Shown here piece after piece: positions 46,643-58,740 of a stretch of DNA of 64,000 bases (position 1 is its first letter; each line of letters begins with the position of its first letter). Below the pieces are notes generated by a model. It was not told the DNA's origin. It searched no databases and worked only from the letters and a program-made list of their open reading frames with translations. The DNA is from Nelumbo lutea (taxonomy: Eukaryota > Streptophyta > Magnoliopsida > Proteales > Nelumbonaceae). The stretch lies in contig JAKGHH010000001.1 of the NCBI GenBank assembly GCA_022828595.1, positions 206,975,813 to 207,039,812 on the forward strand, written 5' to 3'. The position numbers were made by a program, and so were the translations under genes.

Positions 46643-47260
46643 TTCTAGCCCGATATCAAACAAGCCACAGTTGTGTTATTGTGTATTGGAGCAAACGCCT
46701 CCGAAGACTAGAAGCATCAGTTCTATTTGCCAGATTGAAACTAAGATAACAAATCTCTAGCCTTGCAAGGATTCAAGACTAGGGTTACAGAGAAACGTCT
46801 AAACCAATTAGATTTTCCTACAGAAAATAAATAGGGCTCAACAGACTCGGGCAAAAAACACCTAAGAAGGACTCGGTAACCTTGTAGCCTCACCACACTC
46901 GATGTCGCCAAAAAAAATACCAGAGTTCTGATGAAGAAATTAGGGTTTCGAAACAAATGAATCAAAAGAAACCCAGAGAAAATTAGAGTTCCCCCCGGAG
47001 CTATCAAAGCCGGAAAAGAGAGCTAGAGATTCAGAGGCCGTGATTAACAGATTACTATCTACAGAATAGGGTTCTGAAAGGCTGGGGGGGCATTCGAGCG
47101 AAAATGGAGACATGGGTAGGATATGGAGTTAGGGTTTCCAGAGCGATGGTGTAGATGAGTTTTTTCCGTCTCTCAAAGGACTTCAAGACCTCTCTAGATG
47201 ACGCAGGTGACGAACACGAGTTCCGTCCTTTTATACCAACAACAGACATGACGAAACCCT
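46643..47260 (-). promoter_or_regulatory. 5' untranslated and proximal promoter region of the NST1-like gene
   Basis: Lies between the exon and the G-box cluster. The minus strand has several short upstream open frames (for example 47055-47249) with no protein resemblance. AGGGTTTC-type (telo-box-like) motifs occur on the minus strand near 46930 and 47130, common in promoters of plant housekeeping genes. Confidence 0.35.
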
Positions 47261-47479
47261 CTCCTTCCCTTTCCCTCTCGCCGAGATAATTTTAAGGTGT
47301 TTCCAACGTGTGACGATATCATACCGCTTACGAACTTGATCAATTAATCCAACGGCAAATAATTGCCTTCAGCGTGGATTTCTGGGACGCACAAAAAGGT
47401 ATCCTTTGTCTTCTTAACTTCATCTGGCCCGTTCATACCAGTTTTAATGTAAGGTGGGCCAGTGGAATGGTCGTTTGGT

Positions 47480-47692
47480 CCACAACCAAGTCCACGTGTT
47501 TGAGTGCCGCTGTAAAGTCTGCTGATGGCGTTACAGATACGTGGAATTTGAGGACACGTGGCTTGGAAGCAAAGAACTTGGAGACGCGTCCTCTGAAAGA
47601 GATCAAGCAGGGATGCTGCCTACCGTCGGATGTGTTGACCAAACAACTCAGTAAAGTTTTTTCACGAGTTTGATACGTGCCACGTGTCCTTT
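47480..47692. promoter_or_regulatory. G-box/ABRE cluster
   Basis: Three perfect CACGTG palindromes (47493-47498, 47555-47560, 47681-47686) and two further ACGTG cores (TACGTG near 47538 and 47674) occur within 200 bp, about 0.9-1.0 kb upstream of the minus-strand exon start. Such clusters bind bZIP and bHLH factors and mark ABA- or light-responsive promoters (family knowledge). The sites are palindromic, so they could serve a gene on either side. Confidence 0.55.
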
Positions 47693-48560
47693 CAACAGGT
47701 ATTTCTATCAAGCATCATTGCAGCCGAGCTGCCTCGCGAGCACGCTTCAGACAAAGGTGGGCCCAAAAACTATGCATTGGTACTTGGTAGGCCTCGTCGG
47801 CTATCCTTTTCTTTTAATATTCAAATAAAAAAAATTTCCTCTTCGCTTTTTCTTCTTTTTCCCTTTTCTGTAGCAGACCCGACTGAACAGTCAGGACTCG
47901 GGATAAGCAGGACGAGTAGTGATCTGTTACCAACGAGTCTTTACTATTCCTGTCCCAACATGCCACTGAAGCCCCACATTAGGAATATTTCTTTGTCATT
48001 CATTGAGGATGTTCCCGATGTACGGTTGGGACTTTTTAGTACCGTGTATTGATAGCTGATCCGAAGTCCGAACCCATACTGGACGGAGATGGAGATGGGC
48101 TTTGATCAGACATTAAACAGAATCGTTGACCCGGGCGAATCTCCCGTAAAAGGCAAAAAACATAAAACGAAACCGTTTCGAGTTTCGACAACCAGATTTA
48201 GACACGGTTCAACCAGTCGACTGATCATTCAAACCAGAAAGATCCCAAAACCGTTTGGCCTATTTTAGCCGACCACCTAAAAAATCATCTTGTGGGTTAG
48301 TTTGAAAAGAGTATAAATACAATTTGCAAAGCCTTGTATTTTGTATATATTTATATTTATATTTTTTAAAATTAAGGTTCAATTTGAGAATAATACAAGT
48401 ATAAATATGTTCAGTGCAAAACCTTGTATATCATATTTATAAACACGATAAATATTAGTATTTACACTCTTTCCACACTATGTCATAAACAATACATGTA
48501 TGCATGCTACGGCTACCAACGGATTGAATCCCACTAGAATCAGAATCATCTTGACATGAA
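47693..48560. other. Non-coding tract
   Basis: A plus-strand open frame of 122 codons (47684-48052) has no recognisable domain. TATA-like motifs occur at 48310-48370 in an AT-rich segment with a repeated GCAAA-CCTTGTAT block (about 48328 and 48416). Confidence 0.4.
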
Positions 48561-48579
48561 ATATTAAAGACCAATGACT

Positions 48580-48795
48580 GAATTGGATCTGATAGGGTCT
48601 GTAGTTTTTAAACCTGAAACCGAACCGATTGATTCTTAGGACAGTCAGATCTTCCAATGGATCCTATATAATATATATATATATATATATTATACATTAA
48701 TCAATAATAATCGGGATAGTATATCAAGACCTGAACTAATCCAATTGGTTCGGGGTCCGTTGAATTGGCCCCGACCCATTGACAGTCCTACTGCA
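48580..48795 (-). repeat. TAGGACTGTCAAT-type dispersed repeat with (AT)n core
   Basis: Read on the minus strand it starts TAGGACTGTCAATGGGTCGG and includes ACCGAACC/GGTTCGG blocks in opposite orientation at its two ends (48617, 48749), with an (AT)n microsatellite at 48665-48692 between them. Confidence 0.45.
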
Positions 48796-48859
48796 TGCAA
48801 CTGTATTAATGTGTGCACTCTTTTGTTTTTTTATTTCTTTTTAATGTTAGCAGTTTGAA

Positions 48860-49075
48860 ATTAATCTATATCTATATCTAGGTGGCTTGTTTTCTCAAGA
48901 CAGAATATTGTAGCTTCTAGGTGGCTTCGACTGATGCTAACTGCCAAGTGCCAAGTAACTGATGCTAAACTGCTAAGTGACTTGTTTCTTTGGAGCTATT
49001 AATTCTGTTTTCTGAAGAAGGTTGATCTCGTGTCTTAGTTTGGGACTGATGCTAACTGCCAAGTGACAAAAATTA
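48860..49075. repeat. Short interspersed repeats of TGATGCTAACTGCCAAGTGAC
   Basis: GACTGATGCTAACTGCCAAG occurs at about 48930 and 49047, with a variant (ACTGATGCTAAACTGCTAAG) at about 48959. TTCTAGGTGGCTTG is also repeated nearby. No coding potential. Confidence 0.7.
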
Positions 49076-49164
49076 TATTGGTAATAGAAAACTTAAATGG
49101 AGGAATGGAGGATGTCAATCATATTCAATGAATATGGAGGAATTTGATAAAAAACATTGCTATG

Positions 49165-49510
49165 TCTCAAAAAACATATGTTTCATCCAAAAAATAAATA
49201 AAAGTACAGAAAAATACAGAAATTAATAAAAAATAATAAATGTATATTTCATCCAAAAATAGCAGAAATTGCAAAAATTACAGAAATTAATAAAAATAAA
49301 AAGAATGTATATTTGAGCCAAAAATATATTTCAGACAAAAAAAGCAGAAATTGAAGAAAATACATGAATTGATAAAAAATCACAAAATATGTTTCAGACA
49401 AAAAATAGAACCTTGGAAAAAACAGAGAAATTTATTAAAAATAAAAATATTGCATTAAAAAAAACAGAAATTCAAAATAAACAGAGGAATTGATAAAAAA
49501 AATTAAGAAA
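49165..49510. repeat. A-rich tandem repeat, ~70-75 bp unit
   Basis: Units of the form ATATTTCA-CCAAAAATAGCAGAAATT followed by ACAGAAATTAATAAAAA recur four to five times with divergence. Non-coding. Confidence 0.7.
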
Positions 49511-49684
49511 TGCTAACATACTAACATATTATTTATTTACTACCAAAACAAAATAGTGAAAATCTTTCTTTCTTACCAAGAAGTCAGTAGCTAAGTACAA
49601 ATTAAAGAATTGCAAAATATGAAAATTAATATTAAATTTGAAATATTTTTTCTAATAGATAAAGAGAGAATTCAAGAAGTAGAA

Positions 49685-51906
49685 CCCTCCCCAGTCCCCT
49701 CTTATTACTTGTTAGTTTGTTGTGCGCTCCCATTTCCATGTTTGTAAACAAATTGACTACTGAGTGCAAATTCTGGTTTATTTTAGTTTTGAGTTTCAGC
49801 ATGGGTTAATTTGTTTGCAGTATGGATCAAGGAAAATAAAAGATGAAGCAAAGTAAAGAAAGATAGAGTTAGACCAGATTGCACTCAAATGAAACTACAA
49901 TGAGAACAAATGGAGTGCCAAGAAAGTGCAATATCAGCGTCCACCAATATTTTAACAATTTGCTGGAGTTCATCAGTCTCACACTCAAATCGATAATTGA
50001 TACGTCTTAAACTCGCCAAACCAAATGCATAATCTTTATAATTAGTAGTTAGTACTTTTGTTTATTCATAGACGTCAACTGAGAATAAGCACGACCACTC
50101 AATGAATTTATACTAATTTTGTTCTCTATTTCAACTTTCAAACACACAAACACACTGATGAAATGCAAATGGGAAAGAACTGAAGAAGAAGCTATGAAGA
50201 CATGTCATCCTAACAACAACTTACCCGAGAAAATATAAGGGAAGAATAATGGTAGATTTCTCATTGTATATACACACAAAAAGCTTATGATGTTATGTAC
50301 AGCAAGGCAATGCAAAACTGCAAATATAATTTTGAAATGTTGGATGAGACTTGATCACTTGACGGTGTAAGGCACGTGGCCTTTGAAAAGGTACTTTCTT
50401 TCTATTTCTTTTTAATTATTCTTGATATAATGTTATGCCCCCAAAAAATAGGAAAATCATGAGGAATACAATCAATACAACGATTATCTTAATCATCAGC
50501 CACCGGTTGGATGAGATACTGTTGAGGTTGAGTTCTCATCAATCCATGTTCTCATTTGCCAGTGTGTCGTCCATGTTCTCATCAGTCCTGTCAGGTTGAG
50601 TTCAAACAGAAGGAAGGTTAGATATCATTAACATATCCTTGACCACAGATTATGAATCACAGATTCCATTCTATATTTTAATGCAAGAAAAATAAAACAA
50701 CCATCAAATCACTGTCATTAACATATCTAACTGCTAATTTTGTATAGGATTTCTTAAGAATTAGAATGGATATTGAATGGTCTGACATTCAGACTGCCTA
50801 CATATTTATGTGAAAGAATAGACAGTAATTTCTGCCCACAGACTAGAGATTGCTCAATCTGGCCATGAATATATTTGCTAAGCATATAAACAAATCATTA
50901 TGGGGCCATGGTTTAGTTGAATTGCTGGCAAAACAGGGGGTGACGAGTTCTATGTTTTGGGGAATGCAACAAGGGGGATTTGTACTTAACAATGAACCTG
51001 AATTTGAAGGTTAGTTGAGGCTGGCCATCCTTTCAATCTTTGTTTACTTTACTCAATGTAATAAAATTATTCTTCGTTGCTGAGTTTCTATACTTTAAGT
51101 TTACACTTATGAAAATCATGGACAATTATCACGGAAATACAGTTGCTAGTTGCTATGGAACCTAGTGAGCTACCCTAGGATAATTTTTACTTAAAAAAAA
51201 AAAAACCACCTAGGCAACTGCAGATCAAGATACCAGAACAGAATTAATAAGCAATATTTCAGATTTGGGTGGGGGTTGTTAAATGATCCATAATACAATC
51301 TAGGCAGTTCAACAATTTGAGATGTTTGTAGCAGTCTAGCAGATGTGCACACATATTGAATGGGACCAACTTCAGAGATTGGATGGGCTAATAATAAGCC
51401 AAACCAATGATTGCCAACCTGTAACTATATACATATTATTTTTGAAACAGAATATGTAACTATATACATATTATTGGGCTCATTTGTGTGGTGGAAAAGA
51501 GCTCTACTGCAACTTAAAGGAAACCTGGAAATGCAGAGGTTGATTATAATATATGCAGTCTCCTATGAAACCTATGGGACGCATGGTGTATCAGGGTCCC
51601 AAACCATCTACAAGTCTTAGAACATCTCAGCTGATAAAGTTAGAAATGAATAAATACACTGAAGGGAACCAATAGTTTGGTTTACTTTTGAGCAATAAAT
51701 ACCGTAAGTTCGAGAGTAGAAACATAGAATATAAAACCTGATTGCAAGCTCTCCTTGCTGAGAGTAAAAACAAAAGGAAGAGGAGAAAGAACAAATAATA
51801 ACTGAAGAAGAAACTCTAGGATTCAGTGAATTTCGACTGATCCTAGGTATCAATTTATAATGGTTAGAAGTAGAGATCAATTACAACTGTGACAGTATAA
51901 GATTAT
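49685..51906. repeat. Segmental duplication D, copy 2 (~2.2 kb)
   Basis: Partner of 36815-38730. It is longer by two internal segments (about 49929-50096 and 51100-51190) and by a small local duplication around TAACTATATACATATTATT (51423-51476). About 93-95% identical outside indels by eye. Confidence 0.9.
50416..50532 (-). pseudogene. Possible terminal exon with C-terminal membrane anchor (copy 2)
   Basis: Same frame as the stretch at 37397-37513: SISSNRWLMIKI, a ~20-residue hydrophobic run, TLYQE and a stop. The stop and the hydrophobic span are kept in both copies although the flanking DNA has many indels. Family not recognised. Confidence 0.3.
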
Positions 51907-52162
51907 GAACAATAAGTAGGACTCTAGAGAGAGAGATTATCCTAATCTTATCCTGAAAGGTCAGAAAACACTCGCATGATATGTATTTTGTTAAATAAAC
52001 TCAGATTTTTCTATTATAATATTTTTGATATATTATTTTATTTCTCAAAGATTTTTTCTTTTGCTTTAGTGGTTCATGCAATCTTTAGTTGTTTCATTCC
52101 TCTTGTTCTTTAATAATTAAAACCTTTGCTGACATTTTACTTTATTGTTTGTGTTTCTATAG

Positions 52163-52960
52163 GCACATGCTGCTTCAGCAATCCTGAACTTCAGTGAAAA
52201 TTGTACAACAGATATCTTAACCCTTAATTGGAATTGTGAGAAAATTGCTTATGCTTGTACAGGTAAACTTTCCATATTCTCTAGTTTCTATAGGTTAGGG
52301 AATAGCTATTTATTTCTATGCCTCTTTTTCAGAATGGTAAGCAAATGGTGCAAGAGGGGGCACAGGCAACTTTGGTATAAGTTGTTGACTCATCACATTT
52401 ACTTGAAACCTTCTGTAATGTTTGATTACATATTGATTTGACATGGCTTGCATTTCTGTAGGACCACTTCCAAAAATATTATGATGTTGTTATGCCTTAT
52501 TTGAAAACTATATTGATGAATGCCACTGATCAATCTAACTCAGTTGGTCTGCTGTTGAATATTGATTGAAAAGATAAGAGATCACTAAATTGATTCGATA
52601 TTAATATGCCTATGTGGCAGATATCATGGCTGAACATGACTATCCATTAGATAAAAAAAGATGAACATGGACAAGGCAAGATATTTGATTATTTATGATT
52701 GCTAGTCTCATATGTGGTTTGTTATGTCTTGCAAGGTTATGGATGTCCTTATGACACTTCAAGGATCTCAGGTGGAGACAGATGATCTGACAACAAGTTA
52801 TATGCTGCAGGTGTGGTTTTGTTGTATCAACTATCTACATGATAACCTGTGCTTACTATACAAATGTTTTCTAACTGATGGCACTATTGAACAATAAATG
52901 GTTAACTATATTCCAGGCACGGGCTAGACTCTACAAGTGCCTGGGGCAAAATGGTTGTAC
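52163..52960 (+). pseudogene. Importin-5 (karyopherin beta-3) gene relic, five exons
   Basis: Five exon remnants keep gene order and intron gaps. (a) 52163-52262 AHAASAILNFSENCT after CTATAG, degenerate at its end. (b) 52333-52400 QNGKQMVQEGA after TTTCAG, with an in-frame TAA. (c) 52462-52540 HFQKYYDVVMPYLKTILMNA after CTGTAG. (d) 52733-52810 KVMDVLMTLQGSQVETDD...TSYMLQ. (e) 52917-52960 ARARLYKCLGQN after TTCCAG. These are consecutive HEAT-repeat segments of the nuclear import receptor importin-5. The exon between (c) and (d) is lost or unreadable. Kept introns show a DNA-level duplication rather than a processed copy. The rest of the gene is absent. Confidence 0.85.
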
Positions 52961-54013
52961 TAAACTTACCTGATTGTAAATGAATCTAGTCAAGGTTTGG
53001 AGTTGGTAACACAAGTCAATCTAACAAGCTCTACCAATTAAAACATTTTGTATAATGAGATGATTCACCATAAAGCTATTAATTAATAAAAGAATACTAA
53101 CATATATCATAATTTGTTGTAAACATGAAAAAACCAATTATGTAGTTAGAGCTTCCTTAAATAGTTTCTAAGTTAATTTTATAGAAAGAAAACCAAAAAA
53201 AAGAAAAAAAAAACACCTTTATTTAGTTCAACAACCATCTGACACATTGTATCACCAACTATATTGCAGGCATGGAGTTTAGAATATCTTGAACATATGA
53301 GGTTACTTGTATTGGACTTGATTGAGTTCTATGAAAAAGCTTCAAATCTCTTGAAATTTAGTGGGTTTTGATCATCATAAAAAACAGTTTTATCTTGGGT
53401 CCAGAGTCTAGACCCATGTAAGAAATTGATTAGGGAAGGAATTAGCTTGTATTGAAATGACTTATGTAAATGAAAGATTGAAGTTTATGTAAGAAATTAA
53501 TTAGCTAATTAATTATTGATATTAATCCTTATATATTCTTTTTTGTTGAATTTGGCGGATTGAAGTTTATGACCCAAAACGAAGGTCTTGAGTATAATGC
53601 ACGTGTATACAAGCAAATGTTCTGACGACAATGAAGAAAATTTGTTAATTCTTTTTTATTTTTTGTATTGAAATGACTTGTGTAAATGTGAATATTGAAC
53701 AAATACTACTATGGATATTTTTTGTAAATGTGTAAAGGTTTTCTTTGTAAAGATCACTTTTACCATACAAATATAGGTGAAAGTAATCTTTCTTTAAAGT
53801 TGCAATGGCATTCATTAAATTTTAAAATGAAATAATGAAACTTTAGAGACGGTTTACTTAAACCGTTGTTAAAAGTACCATTATCAACGCACCCGTTGCT
53901 ATATCAACTTGCAGCAACATTTCATATTAAAACCGTAGCATTCAACAACACCGTGTCGACGGTAGCACTACTATAGACAAGTGATGAGAAGGCTAGCAGC
54001 TGTAAGAGAAACA
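52960..54013. other. Non-coding tract
   Basis: AT-rich. At 53845-53955, ACCGTTG motifs recur in both orientations, as seen in subterminal regions of CACTA or Mutator-like elements, and CACTACTATAG occurs at 53967, but no complete element is visible. Confidence 0.4.
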
Positions 54014-54788
54014 AGACTTGGGCCTCAACTGGTTCAGAGTCTTCGAGCTTAGAAGTTTGATCTGAGAATACCAAAGAGGCAAAGTCTAACCGAACTAAAA
54101 GACCATCAAAGAGAGAGAGAGAAGACCTCCGCATACGTCAACATGATTTAAATTGAACTTATTAGGAGAGAGAGGAAAAACTTTAGCTGTTTGTGAAAAG
54201 GGAAAATCTATGATACGGAAAGAGTTTTGATCAATCAAAACCAATTTTGATAAATAACAGCTGATTGGCTACTACGTTTTTTATTCTAACTGATAACTGA
54301 TTGGTCAAAAGTTTTTCAGATATTTCATATCATATAACTTAACCCTAGTGAAAAACATCTCATAATGCAATTCGATGCATGCTTCAACTTTCAAATAATA
54401 ATGGAATTTATTTCAGTATTTCAATTTTGCATGACATTTGAGCCCATCTTCTCTGGCGTATGAAATGGTTTTCAATTCTAATTGTGATCACTACGTGTAT
54501 TCCATGCATAATTAATTAGATTGAAGTTTTCCAAGAGCCATTTATTTTTGTCCCACCATGTCTACGACAAGTCCAAAAACACGGTTTCCATTCAATTTGC
54601 CTCTAGAAAAATTCTAGGGCGTACTGCGGATTCTCAAATCTTTGATAACAATACTTTTGTCTTTGGCTTTTGATTTTTACATGGGCCCAAAACTAGTTTA
54701 TTATTTTCTTCGAAAAAGAAAATAATTATTTAATTATAAAGTCAAAAGTCTACACCATCTACTGAAATAAAATTGAAGCATGCAGAAC
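54014..54788. repeat. Direct repeat R3, copy 1
   Basis: Matches 59811-60527 in the same orientation from CTTGGGCCTCAACTGGTTCA to TTGAAGCATGCAGAAC. Copy 1 has an extra ~75 bp (about 54229-54303). The copies flank the BIR1-like receptor locus and its small neighbour. No gene is recognised inside; a minus-strand frame at 53990-54134 (DGLLVRLDFASLVFSDQTS) is broken in copy 2. Confidence 0.9.
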
Positions 54789-56340
54789 AATAGAGTACCG
54801 AATGGATTGAGTTCATGATTGACCCCTCCCTGGTTCAGTGGTTCATGATAACTTAGCTAGAATAAGAGATGTTTTCGATGTACAACTTAGAATTCCGAGG
54901 GCTGAGCTGAACAGGTTTTGGTTATTGGGAACAAACAGTTTAGGTTTTAGGTTCACTGATGCGGGATAAAAAAGTAATTATCGACCAAAAAGACAAACAA
55001 GTTTACATGAACTAAACAATTTAACTAAGCTAGTTCAGCTGCATGCTTTGAGGCACTATGGATAAATTATCCAAACTTCCATTTAGCTAAACATTTCCAA
55101 GTTTCAAGTTTCAACAGTCTACGATTTGTTGCTGAACCTCCCTTCAAGTTTGGTAATTTCAATCACCTCTCCTGAATTTCCTAACTAGTTTCAAGTTGTT
55201 GACCCCCTTTGTTGGAATCTTTTAAGAAAAGATATCAAAATGTTCAAAATACCTATGCTGGTTTTTTATAACCAAAATATTTATTTTTCAATTTTTCTCT
55301 TTATATGAATCACTAGTCCAAATCCTTCCAATCTCTTTTCCGAAATTGATTTATTTTTCAAATTTTCCCATCATATTAATTGCTCAAATGTAATTAAAGA
55401 TGTAACTTTAACTTCTCTATTTATTTTTGTTGTTTATATAGTTTGTATTATTTTTATAAACCCGCATCAACAGTAATTGCATGGGTATTTTGGATATTTT
55501 TGTTTCTTTTTAGAAGATTATAAGAGATCTAGCTAAAGGGTCTACTTTCAACCTTATCAAAAATTTTAGGAGAAGTGATTACAATTACTAAACTTTAGAG
55601 GAGGTTTCAACAATTTACCCTACAAAATATTCTATTAAGAGATACAGTAATGATCTTAAAAATTATTTTAAAGCATTTCTTAGACAGAAAACATCTATCT
55701 ATATTTACTAACAGTTAATTTGTTTTTTCCCGATTTATATCTATCATTCTTCATTATTTTGGGTTTGGTCTTGTGTTTATTCTCAACCACTCAAGTACTT
55801 GTCGGATAAGATGCTTTTTCCAATTGAACCGTCAATTATGCCAAACTTCTTAGTCAACGAAGACTTCGCAGTATACACAATATTGACATGAACTCTTCAT
55901 TCGTATATTATCCAATGAAGACGAAAATAATCAATTCTCGCCTAATATCTGTCATTCAACTCCTACATGCCCATCTATTTATTTGGTCCATCTATTCTCA
56001 ACTCCTACGGTACGTCGTCTAGGTATCAACTACTGCGCACCAGCATTCAGAATTACGGTGGTCATCATTTCCGAAAATAATCAATTCTCGCCTAATATCC
56101 CCATTCAATATGCCAAATTCTCGAGACAAGCAAGCTCTCAAGATGAATGGGATGTCTGAAACTCTCACCAAAGACGGGGAAACAATAGATTCCACCCAGC
56201 TGGAAATTCGCCGATAAAACTAAGCATGCGAAGGCTTTAGAAACCAAGAAAATAGACAAAAGCGAAAGACGGTTGTTGTAATTGGAAAAATGAAGACGAA
56301 AAAACCGAGAAAATAGATTAAAAAAGCGATAGTAGTGAAA
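54789..56340. other. Non-coding tract with a 28-bp direct repeat
   Basis: No gene seen. CGAAAATAATCAATTCTCGC plus CTAATATC occurs exactly twice (55922-55949 and 56072-56099), 150 bp apart, just upstream of the small open frame at 56360. Confidence 0.6.
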
Positions 56341-56359
56341 GTCGGTTGCTGCAAAAATC

Positions 56360-56554
56360 ATGTACCATTTCAGACGAGTAAAAACACATTCAATTTCGAA
56401 CGCTTCTCGTTCTTTGAAGAAAACACTGAAATCCTTCGCCGGGCCGGGATATATTACTAAAGCTACTGAGATTCAGCATCTGGTTGACAGTGATAGTTTC
56501 TTGGCCAGTTCGCACGGTTATTACAGTCGACGCCTGCTGGAGAGAGAACCCTAA
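56360..56554 (+). CDS. Small open frame with a targeting-peptide-like N-terminus
   Basis: 64 codons starting MYHFRRVKTHSISNASRSL, rich in Arg, Lys, Ser and His and poor in acidic residues for its first 40 residues, then ending SHGYYSRRLLEREP before TAA. The basic, Ser-rich start is like a mitochondrial presequence, and the YYSRRLLE end looks like a mature N-terminus, so this may be a first exon or a truncated duplicate of a mitochondrial protein gene. No domain is recognised and no clear donor follows before the stop. It might be non-coding. Confidence 0.25.
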   Translation: MYHFRRVKTHSISNASRSLKKTLKSFAGPGYITKATEIQHLVDSDSFLASSHGYYSRRLLEREP

Positions 56555-56885
56555 ATGAACCCTTTTTTTTTCTCTAATTCACCAGTTAATATGAGAATTA
56601 TATTTATGGTGATGTGGACAATTTCTGTTAGTGAATATTGGTGAGTTTTGGGAAATAAAAACTCACTTACAGGGTGAATTTTAGATATTTTAAAAAATTA
56701 TGGTGAGTTTAAGAAAAATATTGAAAACTGAGTTTTAGACAATCTCCCTATGATAATCCAGTTAATTATGGCCTAATAAAAAGAAAGAAAATGTTCAGAT
56801 AATCCGCTCTCTCATATAATTCTAAATCCAATAAATTTAATTCTTTAATGAGCTTAAACTAGAATTAATTACAGATGCATTGAAG

Positions 56886-58708
56886 TTACATCAAGAGATC
56901 ATCGTTGTCTATGAACTCGTATCCCTCTCCAACTGCCCTTAGAGTTTTGTACACCTCAAACATTTTGGGTCTTTCTTTAAGTGGAGACAGGACACAATTA
57001 CATGCTACTCCAAGAAACTGTAAGATTTCTCCATCAAAGCCCCTTCCAATCAAGGATTTGTCTATGGCACTATAGAGCCTTGATGTTTTATCTGAGAGAT
57101 GGGCAATCCATTCGACTAAACTCCCATTAAAGCTTCCTTGAGCATTAGTCACTTGATCAGGTTTCTCTCCTGTTAGCAGCTCAAGAAGCACTATTCCGAA
57201 GCTATAAACATCTCTCTTTAGAGCTGGCACCGGTGTTTGTGTATAGTCCAGACCAACATAATCCAAGTCACCAGCTTCGCTTATCATGGAGGTATTTGTC
57301 TGGAATTCATCCCAGTTGAGAAGCATTGCAAACCCAAAGTTGGATATTTTTGGCTCAAAATTCTCATCCAACAGGACGCTTTTGGAGGTTAAGTTGCGAT
57401 GAATAATGCGGGTATCAGAGTTATAGTGCAGCCATGCCAGACCTCTTGCTAGGCCAATCCCAATTCTAAGCCTCTTAGGCCACTCTAAGGCTTTTCTCTT
57501 GTCTTGATCCATAGGATGTAGCCAGTCAAAGAGGGCTCTGTTGGTCATGTATTCATAGACCAACAGCCTCTGCTCTTCAGCCATGCAAAAGCTCAACAGT
57601 GGTACCAAGTTACGATGTCTCATGACTTTCCCTAGAGTGGTAAGCTCGGCTCTGAATTGCCTCTCTAAATGCTCAGAATCCTCGAATCTCTTAATTGCAA
57701 GGAAACAACCAGTGTCCGGTATTGCCTTGTACACTGTCCCTGACCTTCCTGAACCAATGATATGGTCCTTGTCAAAATTTTCGGTGAGCTTTATTAAATC
57801 CTCCAACTTCATTTCAGTTACTAAATCATCCAACATGGAGACCTGGTGATCAGAATAACTTTTACATTAATAAAGAATGTAAGGAAATTAAAATTAATGT
57901 AGTCGATTATCATTGATATTGACACAGCACCAAACATGCAAATCAACTGGCTTTTAGGAAATAAAGATTTTTCTAGGGATAAAATTACCAAAAGGGTATG
58001 TTCCAATTTCATATACAAACAACAGTGAAGCATTTAGAAAAAATTAATTAATGTAGCAGAAAATTATTCTTCAGCTGGCTTTTAATGCTTTAATTGTCAG
58101 AGCAGGTTTGTCATTGGTCCTGGTCAATTTGATGGTTCTGGTTCTTGAATCTAGTAGAGTATACTCAGGTTTTATGGTTTTATTTTCTTCAAATTGTCAA
58201 GGGACCATTTGACAAACGAGTGAACTGGCCGGATTATTTGACTTATAGAATTAGTTTTTAGTGTATAAAATAATTATATAATAAGTAAAAATTCAAGGGT
58301 ATGATAATCAATCGAACTCAGGCGTTCAATCATTATTAAAGGCTCAGAACCTATTTGATAACTTTATTCACTGAAAAGCAAAGCAATAAATCATTCAGTT
58401 CAGTCACTGCAGCTGTTATCAAACGCCCCCTTCCTCCACCATGTGTATGTGACAAAAAGATAAATATTTCTTAATATGAAACATTTCATATGCATGTTTC
58501 TGAATTCTGATGAACTATTTGTAATGACTTCACATAAGATGTCTATAATTACCATTTATTGGAGATACAAAGGATATTTTGAGAAGAAAAGTACAAAAGA
58601 GTTAGCAAGTCCAAATGCCAGGTTAAAGGTAATTGGGTGTCGTATTGTTTTGATGTTCTGTTCTGGGTCGATACCTGATCTGTTTGTTTAATTTGATAAT
58701 TTCCTCTA

Positions 58709-58740
<32 letters not shown>

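Noticed and set aside
47684..48052. 122-codon plus-strand open frame near the G-box cluster
   Set aside because: No recognisable domain and mixed composition; not supported as a gene although the nearby G-boxes made it tempting.
53845..53985. CACTA-type transposon end (ACCGTTG motifs and CACTACTATAG)
   Set aside because: Orientation of the CACTA-like end does not fit the motif cluster and no second end or 3-bp duplication was found.
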